Assembly (NCBI GenBank): GCA_017654935.2 | Contig: CM065710.1 | Span: 25,760,980 to 25,824,979 of the forward strand | Direction: 5' to 3' | DNA from: Phymorhynchus buccinoides | Taxonomy: Eukaryota > Mollusca > Gastropoda > Neogastropoda > Raphitomidae | Length of the DNA stretch: 64,000 nucleotides | Shown here: piece after piece, positions 23,787 to 34,500 of the stretch | Layout: each line of letters begins with the position of its first letter | Numbering within the stretch: the first letter of the stretch is position 1 | Notes under the pieces: generated by a model | Told to the model about the DNA's origin: nothing | Seen by the model: the letters and a program-made list of their open reading frames with translations, nothing else | Database searches by the model: none | Position numbers and translations under genes: made by a program

Positions 23787-24015
23787 GAACAAAAATCAAG
23801 AGGACCAGATGCATGGTGATCTGATCAGTGAACCTCTCAAAATCCCTGTGCCATCAGCTGATGCTCTGCTTCCACCAGCAAGGCAAGCACCCTCCACTCT
23901 GAATGAAAGCCTCAATCAAATAAAATGTAAAGAAAGAAATTCTAGCAAAACATTTTACTGGACTCAAAATTCAATAAATATAATTTCATGTTTTGGGGAT
24001 AAGTATGCTAAATAG
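23787..24015 (+). CDS. Probable terminal exon of the same unrecognised gene
   Basis: Acceptor TTTACTTAG|G (AG at 23785-23786) is followed by one nucleotide that completes the split TGG codon from 23072, then an open frame to TAG at 24013-24015 (75 codons). The peptide begins NKNQEDQMHGDL, continues with a proline-rich IPVPSADALLPPARQ segment and ends in a lysine/serine-rich stretch. The intron between the two exons is 714 bp with canonical borders. AATAAA-like signals near 23919 and 23970 lie within the reading frame, so the transcript may end earlier, or the last 30 codons may be non-coding. No domain recognised. Confidence 0.55.
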
Positions 24016-24700
24016 AAGATACCTGACAAACACACAAAAATGTTTATGAACATCATTCTACACTTTTAATATTTAAATATTTTCTTTATAACTTAAACAT
24101 AATGCTCACAAACAATGAGAAAGAATAGTTAATACATTAAACTACATAACAACACAACCAATTAAAATAAATGTTTTGCTACAACAGGCAAATAAGTTTT
24201 TAAAAACTCATGCATACTATTAAGCAATATTAGTCTGCAAAAACTTTAAATTGAAACATACTTCCATGCACACATACCTGTTCATGCTATGCATAAAACA
24301 TTATGACTACAAGTGCAATCATCATGATCTTCATTATAAAGATAAGAATAGTAAGGCTTTCGACAAGTGACCTATATGTCTGCTCCCTGTGGCCACACTT
24401 AGTTCTTCACTAAATACTACAGTGGATTCCTGCTAACTCAAAAACGGATAACTCAAAAACACAGGATAACTCACAATACTGTTCTGGTCCCAGTTTAACA
24501 ATCGTTATGATTAAAAGGTCTTTTTAACTCAAAATATCGAAAATAAACTTTCAGTCCCTTCAATTTTGACAATTTGCACTATATATACGTTTCTGACCAC
24601 ATCTCTCCAATTACACCCCTTCCCGATCCCTCACCATCCACACATTTAAAACATCTGGCGGTAAAAGGAGTTGTCAAATGCACCATCGTGGGACGGATAA
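24016..24700. other. AT-rich intergenic sequence with a possible pogo-type terminus
   Basis: No ORF or RNA gene is visible. At about 24418-24470 the sequence TACAGTGGATTCCTGCTAAC followed by repeats of AACTCAAAAAC resembles the ends of pogo/Tigger-like elements. I cannot find the matching inverted end, so this is a weak hint. Confidence 0.35.
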
Positions 24701-24714
24701 ACAAAAATGGTGCC

Positions 24715-25436
24715 AAACCTGAAACCTGAGGGTACTCTAGACCTACGTGTATCACTTGCAAAATCTTAGCGTCTTTTATTAGAGATGCCATCACTAACCA
24801 CATGAATGATAATAACCTGTATGTTCATTGTCAGCATGGTTTTAGAAGTAAAACACATCACAGCTTTTGGAAATTATGGAGGAAATAACAGAATTACTAG
24901 ATAACGATTATTGTGTTGATATAAAATATAATTTTTATTAATGACCTACCAGATTGTGTACATTCATCATGCAAAATGTTTGCCGACAACACCAAAGTTT
25001 ATAATAAATTGTGTAATAGTAACTTACTACAAAAAGACTTAAATAATTTGCAAGAATGGACAGAAAAATGGAATCTTTATTTTAACACAGGTAAATGCAA
25101 GGTTATGCATGTTGGTAAAAGAAATCCAAGTCTTGATTATACTATAATAAATGACAATGTGGCATGTCCAATAACAAAATGTGAAAATGAACAAGAATTT
25201 CGATAAGGATTTTTCATTTGGCAAACAGATTCAGAACTGTATTAATACTGCGCTAATAAGATGATTAGTTTAATTAAAAGAACCTTTGTAAATATTTATC
25301 ATGATATATTTATCAAATTATACAAGGCATTAATAAGACCCATCTTAGAATATGGAAACATCATATGGTTCCCAAAGTATAAATACCAGTCATCAGCAAT
25401 TGAAAAAGTCCAACGCAGAGCAACAAAACTTGCTAA
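24715..25436 (+). mobile_element. LINE reverse-transcriptase fragment (5' part of a split copy)
   Basis: Degenerate ORF2 of a non-LTR retrotransposon. In order: RPTCITCKILASFIRDAI (about 24740-24790), a QHGFRSKTHHS motif (24832-24865), INDLPDCVHSSCKMFADNTK (about 24935-25000, where the catalytic YADD-type motif reads FADN) and NLYFNTGKCKVMHVG (about 25070-25115). It ends with KLYKALIRPILEYGNIIW and VQRRATKL up to about 25433. The second aspartate of the FADD motif is changed to asparagine and several frameshifts occur, so it is inactive. Its continuation is at 26600-26925, beyond an insertion. Confidence 0.85.
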
Positions 25437-26600
25437 GGGTCAATCCCACTCAGCATCATATAACATCCCCAGCCATAGAACTCAGTACAGAAAATCCACT
25501 TTCTTTCCCCGCACTATCCCTCAGTGGAAGTCTCCCCGAGCAAGTTGCCTCCAATCAGTCATTGGAGGCAGTTCCCCCAGCCCCCCCCCCCCCTCCATCC
25601 ATCTCTCTCTCCCCCCACTCCCTTCCCTACCGAACTGAACTGAGACTCATACCCTCGAATTGACACTGATTAAGGCCTGTATTCACATTGAGATAGCATG
25701 AGACTTAGCATCATGCTAACTTAGCTCTTCCAAAAGTCCTATTAAATCCTATAGGACATTGGAAGAGCTTCTAAGTTAGCATCATGCTAAGTCTCATGCT
25801 ATCTCAACGTGAATACAGGCCCTGATTGTCTATGTCCTAACACGTGCAGAACCCTTCTCAGTTCTATATTATCATAATCTTAAAATGAATGAAGGCGGAT
25901 GGTTAATGGAAGAAGAAGAGGCATTCAAAACAGCCCTCCATAAGCACCTCCACCAGACCACCCTGTCTCAGTCACCTCCCCCACCTCCTCCCTTGCCCCA
26001 ACCTCACATCAAAACTAACTTAGGGAATAGGGACCATAGATCAAAGTAGCGGTACATGAAGGACTGGAGCTGTACCGGTCAGGGTTCGTCCCCAGGGGCC
26101 ACTACGGTAGCCGTATTGGTCCTGCTCAGATACTGCGAAAGGTCTGTGGTCCTTCTCTGCATGCAACATGTGTGGCCAGAGTTTCCCCGGCTGATCCGGG
26201 GGGACTTATCGGTCGTGCATGACACACTCTGCATGCATCATGCAGGGCCTGGGTGTCTCCAGATAGACCGGGGCATTTAACGGTCATGAATAACTTTTAA
26301 CTCGTCCCCCCCCCCCCCCCCCCCCCCCCCCAATATTTGACTGATTTCCTTAAAGTTATAAATCTATCTCATAAAATAATTATTATCCTTCTACATATAG
26401 CAAACGGAGTATCAAAAATATTTAAATTATTCCTGACTATCTTGGCTCTATTTTTTCCACATAATATCTCATCAGTTCACTATCTACCCTATCTTTGCTG
26501 AACTTATTTTCTTTCTTTTTTCATACTACCCCCTAAAGTGCAGCAGAATCTTCAACGTGATGAAGTTGGCTGCCTGAGCTGAAGAAGAAGAAGAAGAAAA
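25437..26600 (+). mobile_element. 5'-truncated LINE tail inserted into the older LINE
   Basis: This segment interrupts the LINE frame between VQRRATKLAK and YYSRLKYLNLF. It starts with the last codons of another LINE ORF2 (about 25440-25530, including FFPRTIPQWKS). It continues through pyrimidine-rich and poly-C 3' sequence and ends in a (GAA)n tail at 26580-26597, as expected for a truncated, target-primed insertion. It carries a foldback element at 25674-25821 and a poly-C run at 26306-26331. The boundaries are read from homology only. Confidence 0.6.
25674..25821. mobile_element. Near-perfect 148-bp foldback (MITE-like palindrome)
   Basis: GGCCTGTATTCACATTGAGA at the left end is the reverse complement, with one change, of the right end TCTCAACGTGAATACAGGCC. 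The arms extend about 65 bp inward to a short loop around 25745. The direct repeat CTGATT flanks it (25666-25671 and 25822-25827). It is non-coding and would form a strong hairpin if transcribed. Confidence 0.8.
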
Positions 26601-26925
26601 TAAGTATTATTATAGTAGACTTAAATACCTAAACCTGTTTCCTCTCAAGGGAAGAAGAATTAGGGGGGATCTCATTGAGGCCTATAAAATATTCAGTGGT
26701 CAAGTTGACTTGAAAAAAATACTTTGATTCTCCTCAATATAATCTAACAAGGAATGCATATGGTAAAGTTTTTATAAGGAACAATTGTTTCAACATCAGT
26801 GCTGCTAACTTCTGGAATGAGTTACCTATTAATTAATCTTCTAAAATGTGCACCTAATACCAACACATTCAAAAATCGCTTGGATGATTCTCCAAAATAT
26901 TTAAATATGTTTGGTAGCCTTGACA
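26600..26925 (+). mobile_element. LINE C-terminal fragment, continuation of the 24715 copy
   Basis: Resumes the interrupted LINE: YYSRLKYLNLFPLKGRRIRG (about 26608-26670) with DLIEAYKIFSG, then after frameshifts NISAANFWNELP and CAPNTNTFKNRLDD near 26800-26890. These are the usual last motifs of CR1/RTE-like ORF2 proteins. The copy abuts the TTAA of the piggyBac-type element at 26941. Confidence 0.75.
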
Positions 26926-26940
26926 ATTTTTTTTTTTTAA

Positions 26941-28008
26941 CTCTCTTGTGCGGTGAATGTTCAGGAAAAAAATCGAAACCGAAATGCTGAGAACGTTCGG
27001 GAACGTACGGGATTCCACGTGGCCAGTTTGGGCGTCTCCATTTTGTTTCTGTCACATGGCAGTCATGTGAGCGCTTCAGCCTCATTTTCGCTATAGATTA
27101 CACTTCCTCCTGTTGCTTGCAATGTCTTCTAGGCCGATTGGTTTGAAATATATGAATTTTTGAAAATTAGTGACCGACTTCGGCATTTTCGCGATTTTTC
27201 TTTCTTCCCAAGAGCCGTGTGCGAATGGAACAGTCTTTCACCTGAGGCAATTTCATCAGCCTCAGTGGAGGTCTTCAAAACCCAGATCTGAACACCCCCT
27301 TCCCCCATGCCCCTGTTCCCTGAGCTCCAGCCCCCCCCCCCCTCCTCCCACTGGCCCCCTGCCCCTCTCTACACCCTCTACTTTACCTACCCCCCCCCCC
27401 CCCCTTGAGCTGATCATCTGAGCAGCTGTTCCTTTCCCACAGTACTTGTGTTTTTAGATGATACCGGAAACCCTGTTTGTATGCATCATAACCGTCAACA
27501 AGCTGACGGAGGATGCCAAAGCAAAGAAGAACAAAAACAATATACAGTATTCATACGGCATTTAATCACATCAATAACCGTCAACAAGCTGACGGAGGAT
27601 GCCAAAGCGAAGAACAAAAACAATATACAGTATTCATACGGCATTTAATCACATCAATAACAAGGACTCTGGTCTGTGATTCATTAGTAGCGCATAGCAA
27701 CTACCTACCAGAAAAAAGTGGTAAAAGTGAGCAGTGAATGACTAGTGAATGCAGTTTGCGAATACACTTTGGCATTTTGATTTTTTTTGTGGAGCCATTC
27801 ATCCCCATAACATCTAAAAATTCATTTTGCAAATCAGAGAGACATCTCGGCAACACATTCAAAACAAACAACAACAAAACATCTGCTAGGGTATATTTTA
27901 TTTTATTATTTTTCGGACGCTCTCCACCCCCCCTTTTGTACGGAGTGACGTCCCTTGGGCTAGGATTTCAGAGGTGATAGATAGCACAGAGTGTCAGGCA
28001 CAAGAGGG
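26941..28008. mobile_element. piggyBac-type element copy 1, interrupted by a LINE tail
   Basis: Flanked on both sides by TTAA (26937-26940 and 28009-28012), with termini CTCTCTTGTGC and GCACAAGAGGG, which are inverted copies differing at one base. TTAA target sites and such ends are diagnostic of piggyBac elements. The region that in copy 2 encodes the transposase start is replaced at about 27200-27725 by a LINE-tail repeat (FFPRAVCEWNSLSPE-type end plus poly-C). No transposase remains. Poly-C runs at about 27330 and 27390. Confidence 0.75.
27203..27725 (+). mobile_element. LINE 3' tail repeat, copy 1
   Basis: Encodes the last residues of a LINE ORF2 (FFPRAVCEWNSLSPEAISSA near 27205-27265), then pyrimidine/poly-C 3' sequence. 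It ends with an internal tandem duplication of about 85 bp (AACCGTCAACAAGCTGACGG at 27488 and 27576). Nearly the same sequence, without that duplication, occurs at 28316-28750. Confidence 0.7.
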
Positions 28009-28139
28009 TTAATTAGGAAAATTGACCGTAATACTCCTTGACCACATTTTCGTTGTAATACTTTATGTATACAATGGGAGTATATAAAAAGCTTAAAGAT
28101 AGGAGCTTTATAGTTTTCTTGTTGCCCTATCTAATGATC

Positions 28140-28760
28140 ATTGTTGATTTTCATTTGTGACTTTGAGAAATAAAATGCTATTTAAACCAAGTACCACCAT
28201 GGAGAGGTGGCAATCAAGACTCAGCATAGGCCAGTCCCTCACCCACCACCCAGACAGATGAGACAGTCGCACACGGCAACGTACCTGCTTCCTGCTACTA
28301 AGACAAACTACAGAAAGTTCTCTTTCTTCCCAAGAGCCGTGTGCGAATGGAACAGTCTTTCACCTGAGGCAATTTCATCAGCCTCAGTGGAGGTCTTCAA
28401 AACCCAGATCTGTGCACCCCCTTCCCCCTGTTCCCTGAGCTCCAGCCCCCCCCCCTCCCCCCCCTCCTGCCACTGGCCCCCTGCCCCTCTCTACACCCTC
28501 TACTTTACCTACTCCCCCCCCCCCCCCCCCCCTTGAGCTGATCATCTGAGCAGCTGTTCCTTTCCCACAGTACTTGTGTTTTTAGATGATACCGGAAACC
28601 CTGTTTGTATGCATCATAACCGTCAACAAGCTGACGGAGGATGCCAAAGCGAAGAAGAACAAAAACAATATACAGTATTCATACGGCATTTAATCACATC
28701 AATAACAAGGACTCTGGTCTGTGATTCTTTAGTAGCAACTACCTACCAGAAAAAGAGATG
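28140..28760 (+). mobile_element. LINE 3' tail repeat, copy 2
   Basis: ORF2 tail containing MRQSHTATYLLPATKTNYRK (about 28258-28317) then FSFFPRAVCEWNSLSPEAIS, followed by poly-C and AACCGTCAACAAGCTGACGG sequence shared with the 27203 copy. No complete ORF remains. The sequence from 27731 up to about 28520 is repeated directly at 30234-31006. Confidence 0.7.
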
Positions 28761-29308
28761 ACTACTGAGAACAAAATGCAGATTGCCACCCCACCCAAAG
28801 TCTTGTTTGTGTAGTGATGTTTATCTGCAGGAGCTCTCCACACAGTCTCAGCACCTGGGGATCCGGAAGGGACTATTTTTTTATTTTTTTTTAGGGCAGT
28901 AGTGGAGTCGACATTTTTTTAATTTTTTTTATTGACTTCTTTTTTTACAATACATATTGTACACACATATATATCATCAATTTCTTACAGGCATTAATTA
29001 TAATGTATTGCTTTTTGTTGTTGTAATAATAAAAGGAGGGAAAGAAAAAAAAAAGAGTGAAAATGAAAGAAAGAACAAACAAATGGAAGGGACTAATTGG
29101 CGGTTAAGGGTACACCGGTCACAGGGGCAAGTCTGAAATCAAGGAAACAGAAATGACCAAAAAATACAATTATCAACCTAAGCACTCCTGCCCATATTTG
29201 TTTTTATTTGCATGCAGTATGAAAAAAAGCATCAACTACAGTGTCCAGGCAATTGGACCTCACACACACACTGCTGTATCATTTTTATTTATGTCTACCT
29301 TATTTTAC

Positions 29309-29567
29309 GGACCGTAAGTCTATACTTTTTTTTTCCTAGCCTAAGACCACTGGGTCATATAAAGTGACTAATAATATAGTAAACACAAAATGTAAACAAA
29401 ATACAGCCCAGATTATAAGGCGCAACCCCCCACCCCCACCCTGCTACACTCCCAATTTCACATAAAATCCAGATTTTGTTATATATTATAGGTTCTTACT
29501 GTTATCAGTCACATTATATAAGGCGCAGGGGTCTTGGTCTAGGAAAAAAGTATCGCCTTATAGTCCC
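29309..29567. mobile_element. Imperfect foldback MITE
   Basis: The left end GGACCGTAAGTCTATACTTT and the right end AAAAAAGTATCGCCTTATAG... pair imperfectly over about 65 bp: a CTAGCCTAAGACC segment faces GGTCTTGGTCTAG, and AAAGTGACTAATA faces a TCAGTCACATTAT segment. Non-coding. A short related piece (GCGCCTTATATAAG) recurs at about 61821-61834, beside the EGF-like exon. Confidence 0.5.
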
Positions 29568-29599
29568 TAAAACACAGTACCTATTTTATTCTACCCTAA

Positions 29600-30510
29600 C
29601 TCTCTTGTGCGGTGAACGTTCAGAAAAAAATCGGATCGGAAATGTCAGGAACGTTCGGGAACGTACGGATTCCACGTGGCCGGTTTGGGCGCTTCCATTT
29701 TGTTTCTATCACATGGCAGTCACGTGAGCGCTTCAGCCTCGCTTTCGCTATAGATTACACTTCCGTCCTGTTGCTTGCAATGGCTTCTAGGCCGATTGGT
29801 TTGAAATATATGAATTTTTGAAAATTAGTGACCGACTTCGGCATTTTCGCGATTTTTCCAATATGGATGACGAACAGTTATGGCGTCCATTGACTGAGGA
29901 AAGTGATGAATAGTCCTATTTTTGTGAAAGATGGGACTTATGAGATCGCGAAGTGATGAGTAAGGAGTGTATTCTGACCTATTTCGGCAGCGAGCTTGTT
30001 TTTGTTCGATCGATGCGAATTTTTGAAGTCATGTTACTGACATCGGCATTTTCCCGACTTTTACATCATGGATGATGAATCGTTATTGCATCCTCTGAGT
30101 GATGACAGCGATGAAAATTCCTTTTTTTGTGGAAGATAGGAATTATAAGATCGTGAAGTGAAAGGGTAAGTGAATGATTTTGATCTACATTTCCATTTCA
30201 GTCGTCTTAGGCTTCACCAGTCTGCAAAAGTGGGCAGTGAATGACTAGTGAATGCAGTTTGCGAACTACACTTTGGCATTTTGATTTTTTTTGTGGAGCC
30301 ATTCATCCCCATAACATCTTGAAATTCATTTTGCAAATCAGAGAGACATCTCGGCAACACATTCAAAAAAACAACAACAAAAATCTGCTAGGGTATATTT
30401 TATTTTATTATTTTTCGGACGCTATCCTCCCCCCCTTTTGTACGGAGTGACATCACTTGGGCTAGGATTTCAGAGGTGATAGAGAGCACAGAGTGTCAGG
30501 CACAAGAGGG
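29600..30510 (+). mobile_element. piggyBac-type element copy 2 with transposase start remnants
   Basis: Termini CTCTCTTGTGC and GCACAAGAGGG match copy 1. The right flank is TTAA (30511-30514); the left is CTAA, a decayed TTAA. Two short frames resemble the acidic N-terminus of piggyBac transposases: 29863 gives MDDEQLWRPLTEESDE then a stop, and 30068 gives MDDESLLHPLSDDSDEN then about 16 more codons. The element is a deleted, non-autonomous relic. Element strand follows these frames. Confidence 0.7.
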
Positions 30511-31006
30511 TTAATTAGGAAAATTGACCGTAATACTCCTTGACCACATTTTCGTTGTAATACTTTATGTATACAATGGGAGTATATAAAAAGCTTAAAG
30601 ATAGGAGCTTTATATATAGTTTTCTTGTTGCCCTATCTAATGATCATTGTTGATTTTCATTTGTGACTTTGAGAAATAAAATGCTATTTAAACCAAGTAC
30701 CACCATGGAGAGATGGCAAACAAGACTCAGCATAGGCCAGTCCCTCACCCACCATCCAGACAGATGAGACAGTCGCACACGGCAACGTACCTGCTTCCTA
30801 ACTACAGGAAGTTCTCTTTCTTCCCAAGAGCCGTGTGCGAATGGAACTGTCTTTCACCTGAGGCAATTTCATCAGCCTCAGTGGAGGTCTTCAAAACCCA
30901 GATCTGTACACCCCCTTCCCCCTGTTCCCTGCGCTCCAGCCCCCCCCACCACCCCCACCCCACTTCCTCCCACTGGCCCCGCTGCCCCTCTCTACACCCT
31001 CTACTT
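30234..31006 (+). repeat. Direct segmental duplicate of 27731-28520, cut by the gap
   Basis: From the AGTGAATGACTAGTGAATGC sequence onward this stretch repeats 27731-28520 in the same orientation. It covers the 3' part of the piggyBac element, the same unique flank (GACCGTAATACTCCTTGACC) and the LINE tail with FFPRAVCEWN. Since non-element flank is included, this is a segmental duplication, not independent transposition. It ends at the N gap. Confidence 0.8.
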
Positions 31007-31506
31007 NNNNNNNNNNNNNNNNNNNNNNNNNNNNNNNNNNNNNNNNNNNNNNNNNNNNNNNNNNNNNNNNNNNNNNNNNNNNNNNNNNNNNNNNNNNNNN
31101 NNNNNNNNNNNNNNNNNNNNNNNNNNNNNNNNNNNNNNNNNNNNNNNNNNNNNNNNNNNNNNNNNNNNNNNNNNNNNNNNNNNNNNNNNNNNNNNNNNNN
31201 NNNNNNNNNNNNNNNNNNNNNNNNNNNNNNNNNNNNNNNNNNNNNNNNNNNNNNNNNNNNNNNNNNNNNNNNNNNNNNNNNNNNNNNNNNNNNNNNNNNN
31301 NNNNNNNNNNNNNNNNNNNNNNNNNNNNNNNNNNNNNNNNNNNNNNNNNNNNNNNNNNNNNNNNNNNNNNNNNNNNNNNNNNNNNNNNNNNNNNNNNNNN
31401 NNNNNNNNNNNNNNNNNNNNNNNNNNNNNNNNNNNNNNNNNNNNNNNNNNNNNNNNNNNNNNNNNNNNNNNNNNNNNNNNNNNNNNNNNNNNNNNNNNNN
31501 NNNNNN
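31007..31506. other. Assembly gap (500 N)
   Basis: Exactly 500 N, the usual placeholder for a gap of unknown size. LINE-tail sequence lies to the left and 21-bp satellite begins immediately to the right, so the left edge of satellite block 2 is unknown. Frames spanning it are meaningless. Confidence 0.99.
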
Positions 31507-34500
31507 CGCGTCCCAGAGCGGAGCGTCCACGTCCAGAGTGGTGCGTCCACGTCCCAGAGTGGTGCGTCCTCGTCCCAGAGCGGAGCGTCCTCGTCCAAGA
31601 GCGGAGCGTCCTCATCCCAGAGCGGAGCGGCCACGTCCCAGAGCGGAGCGTCTCGCACATCACAAAGTACCAAACAAGAGCGGAGCGTCCACGTCCCAGA
31701 GCGGAGCGCCCGCGTCCCAGAGCGGAGCGTCCGCGTCCCAGAGCGCTGCGTCCACGTCCCAGAGCGCTGCGTCAATGTCCCAGAGCGGAGCGTCCACGTC
31801 CCAGAGTGGTGCGTCCACGTCCCAGAGCGGAGCGTCCACGTCCCAGAGCGGAGCGTCCACGTCCCAGGAGTGGTGCGTCCACGTCCCAGAGCGGAGACGT
31901 CCGCGTCCTAGAGCGGTGCGTCCACATCCCAGGAGCGGAAGCGTCCACGTCCCAGAGCGGAGCGTCAGTGTGGTTCCCCCAAGAGTTGAGCGGAACGTCA
32001 TCCCAGAGCGTAGCATCCGCACCACACCTGGGACGTGGACGCAGCGCTCTGGGACGTGGACGCACCACTCCTGGGACGTGGACGCAGCGCTCTGGGACGT
32101 GGACGCACCACTCTGGGACGTGGACGCTCCGCTCTGGGACGTGGACGCACCGCTCTGGGACGTGGACGCAGCGCTCTGGGACGTGGACGCACCACTCTGG
32201 GACGTGGACGCAGCGCTCTGGGACGTGGACGCACCGCTCTGGGACGTGGACGCAGCTCTCTGGGACGTGGACGCACCACTCTGGGACGTGGAGGCTCCGC
32301 TCTGGGACGTGGACGCTCTGCTCTTGGATGCGGACGCACCACTCTGGGACATGGACGCATCTGCTCTGGGACGTGGACGCAGCGCTCTGGGACGTGGACG
32401 CACCTCTCTGGGACGTGGACGCTCCGCTCTGGCAACGTGGGACGCAGCACTCTGGGACGTGGACGCACCACTCTGGGACGTGGACGCAGCGCTCTGGGAC
32501 GTGGACGCACCGCTCTGGGACGTGGACGCTCCGCTCTGGGACGAGGACGCTCCTCTCTGGGACGTGGACGCTCTGCTCTGGGACGTGGACGCACCGCTCT
32601 GGGACGTGGACGCACCTCTCTGGGACGTGGACGCAGCGTTTTGGGACGTGGACGCACCACTCTGGGACGTTGACGCAGCGCTCTGGGACGTGGACGCAGC
32701 GCTCTGGGACGTGGACGCAGCGCTCTGGGACGTGGACGCAGCGCTCTGGGACGTGGACGCTCCGCTCTGGGACGTGGACGCAGCGCTCTGGGACGTGGAC
32801 GCTCCGCTCTGGGACGTGGACGCTCCGCTCTGGGACGTGGACGCACCTCTCTGGGACGTGGACGCACCGCTCTGGGACGTGGACGCACCGCTCTGGGACG
32901 TGGACGCACCTCTCTGGGACGTGGACGCACCTCTCTGGGACGTGGACGCACCTCTCTGGGACGTGGACGCAGCTCTCTGGGACGTGGACGCACCGTTTTC
33001 TGGGGGGTGGTCACGGGACTCTGGGAGGTGGACGCACCACTCTCGGACGTTGACGCACCGCTCTGGGACGTGGACGCACCGCCCTCTGGGACGTGGACGC
33101 ACCACTCTGGGACGTGGACGCACCGCTCTGGGACGTGGACGCACCACTCTGGGACGTGGACGCAAAACCGCTCTGGGACGTGGACGCACCACTCTGGGAC
33201 GTGGACGCTCCGCTCTGGGAGGTGGACGCTCCGCTCTGGGACGTGGACACAACACTCTGGGACGTGGACGCTCCGCTCTGGGACGTGGACGCACCACTCT
33301 GGGACGTGGACGCAGGGCTCTGGGACGTGGACGCACCACTCTGGGACGTGGACTCAGCGCTCTGGGACGTGGACGCTCCGCTCTGGGACGTGGACGCACC
33401 ACTCTGGGACGTGGACGCACCGCTCTGGGACGCAGGGACGCTCCGCTCTGGGACGTGGACGCACCACTCTGGGACGTGGACGCAGCGCTCTGGGACGTGG
33501 ACGCACCACTCTGGGACGTGGACGCTCCGCTCTGGGACGTGGACGCACCTCTCTGGGACGTGGACGCACCTCTCTGGGACGTGGACGCACCTCTCTGGGA
33601 CGTGGACGCAGCGCTCTGGGACGTGGACGCACCTCTCTGGGACGTGGACGCACCACTCTGGGACGTGGACGCACCGTTTTGGGACGTGGACGCACCACTC
33701 TGGGACGTGGACACAGCGTTCTGGGACGTGGACACAGCGTTCTGGGACGTGGACGCACCACTCTGGGACACGGACGAAGCGCTCTGGGACGTGGACGCAC
33801 CACTCTGGGACGTGGACACACCGCGCTCTGGGACGTGGACGCACCACTCTGGGACGTGGTCGCAGAGTGGAAGTGTGTTCTCAGAGCGGAGCGTCCACGT
33901 CCCAGAGCGGAGCGTCCACGTCCCAGAGCGGAGCGTCCACGTCCCAGAGCGCTGCGTCCACGTCCCAGAGCGGAGCGCCTCGTACCAGAGCGGAGCGCCC
34001 ACGTCCCAGAGAGGAGCGTCCGCGTCCCAGAGCGGAGCGTCCACGTCCCAGAGCGGAGCGCCTCGTCTCAGAGCGGAGCGCCCACGTCCCAGAGTGGAGC
34101 GTCCGCGTCCCAGAGCGGAGCGTCCATGTCCCAGAGCGGAGCGCCTCGTCCCAGAGCGGTGCGCCCACGTCCCAGAGCGGAGCGTCCGCGTCCCAGAGCG
34201 GAGCGTCCATGTCCCAGAGCTGAGTGTCCACGTCCCAGAGCGGTGCGCCCACGTCCCAGAGTGGAGCGCCCACGTCCCAGAGTGGAGCGTCCGCGTCCCA
34301 GAGCGGAGCGCCCACGTCCCAGTGCGAAGCGCCTCATCCCAGAGCGGAGCGCCCACGTCCCAGAGCGGGGTGTCCGCATCCCAGAGCGGAGCGTCCTCGT
34401 CCCAGAGCGGAGTGTCCGCGTCCCAGAGCGGAGCGTCCGCGTCCCAGAGCGGAGCGTCCACGTCCCAGAGCGGTGCGTCCACGTCCCAGAGCGGAGCGCC

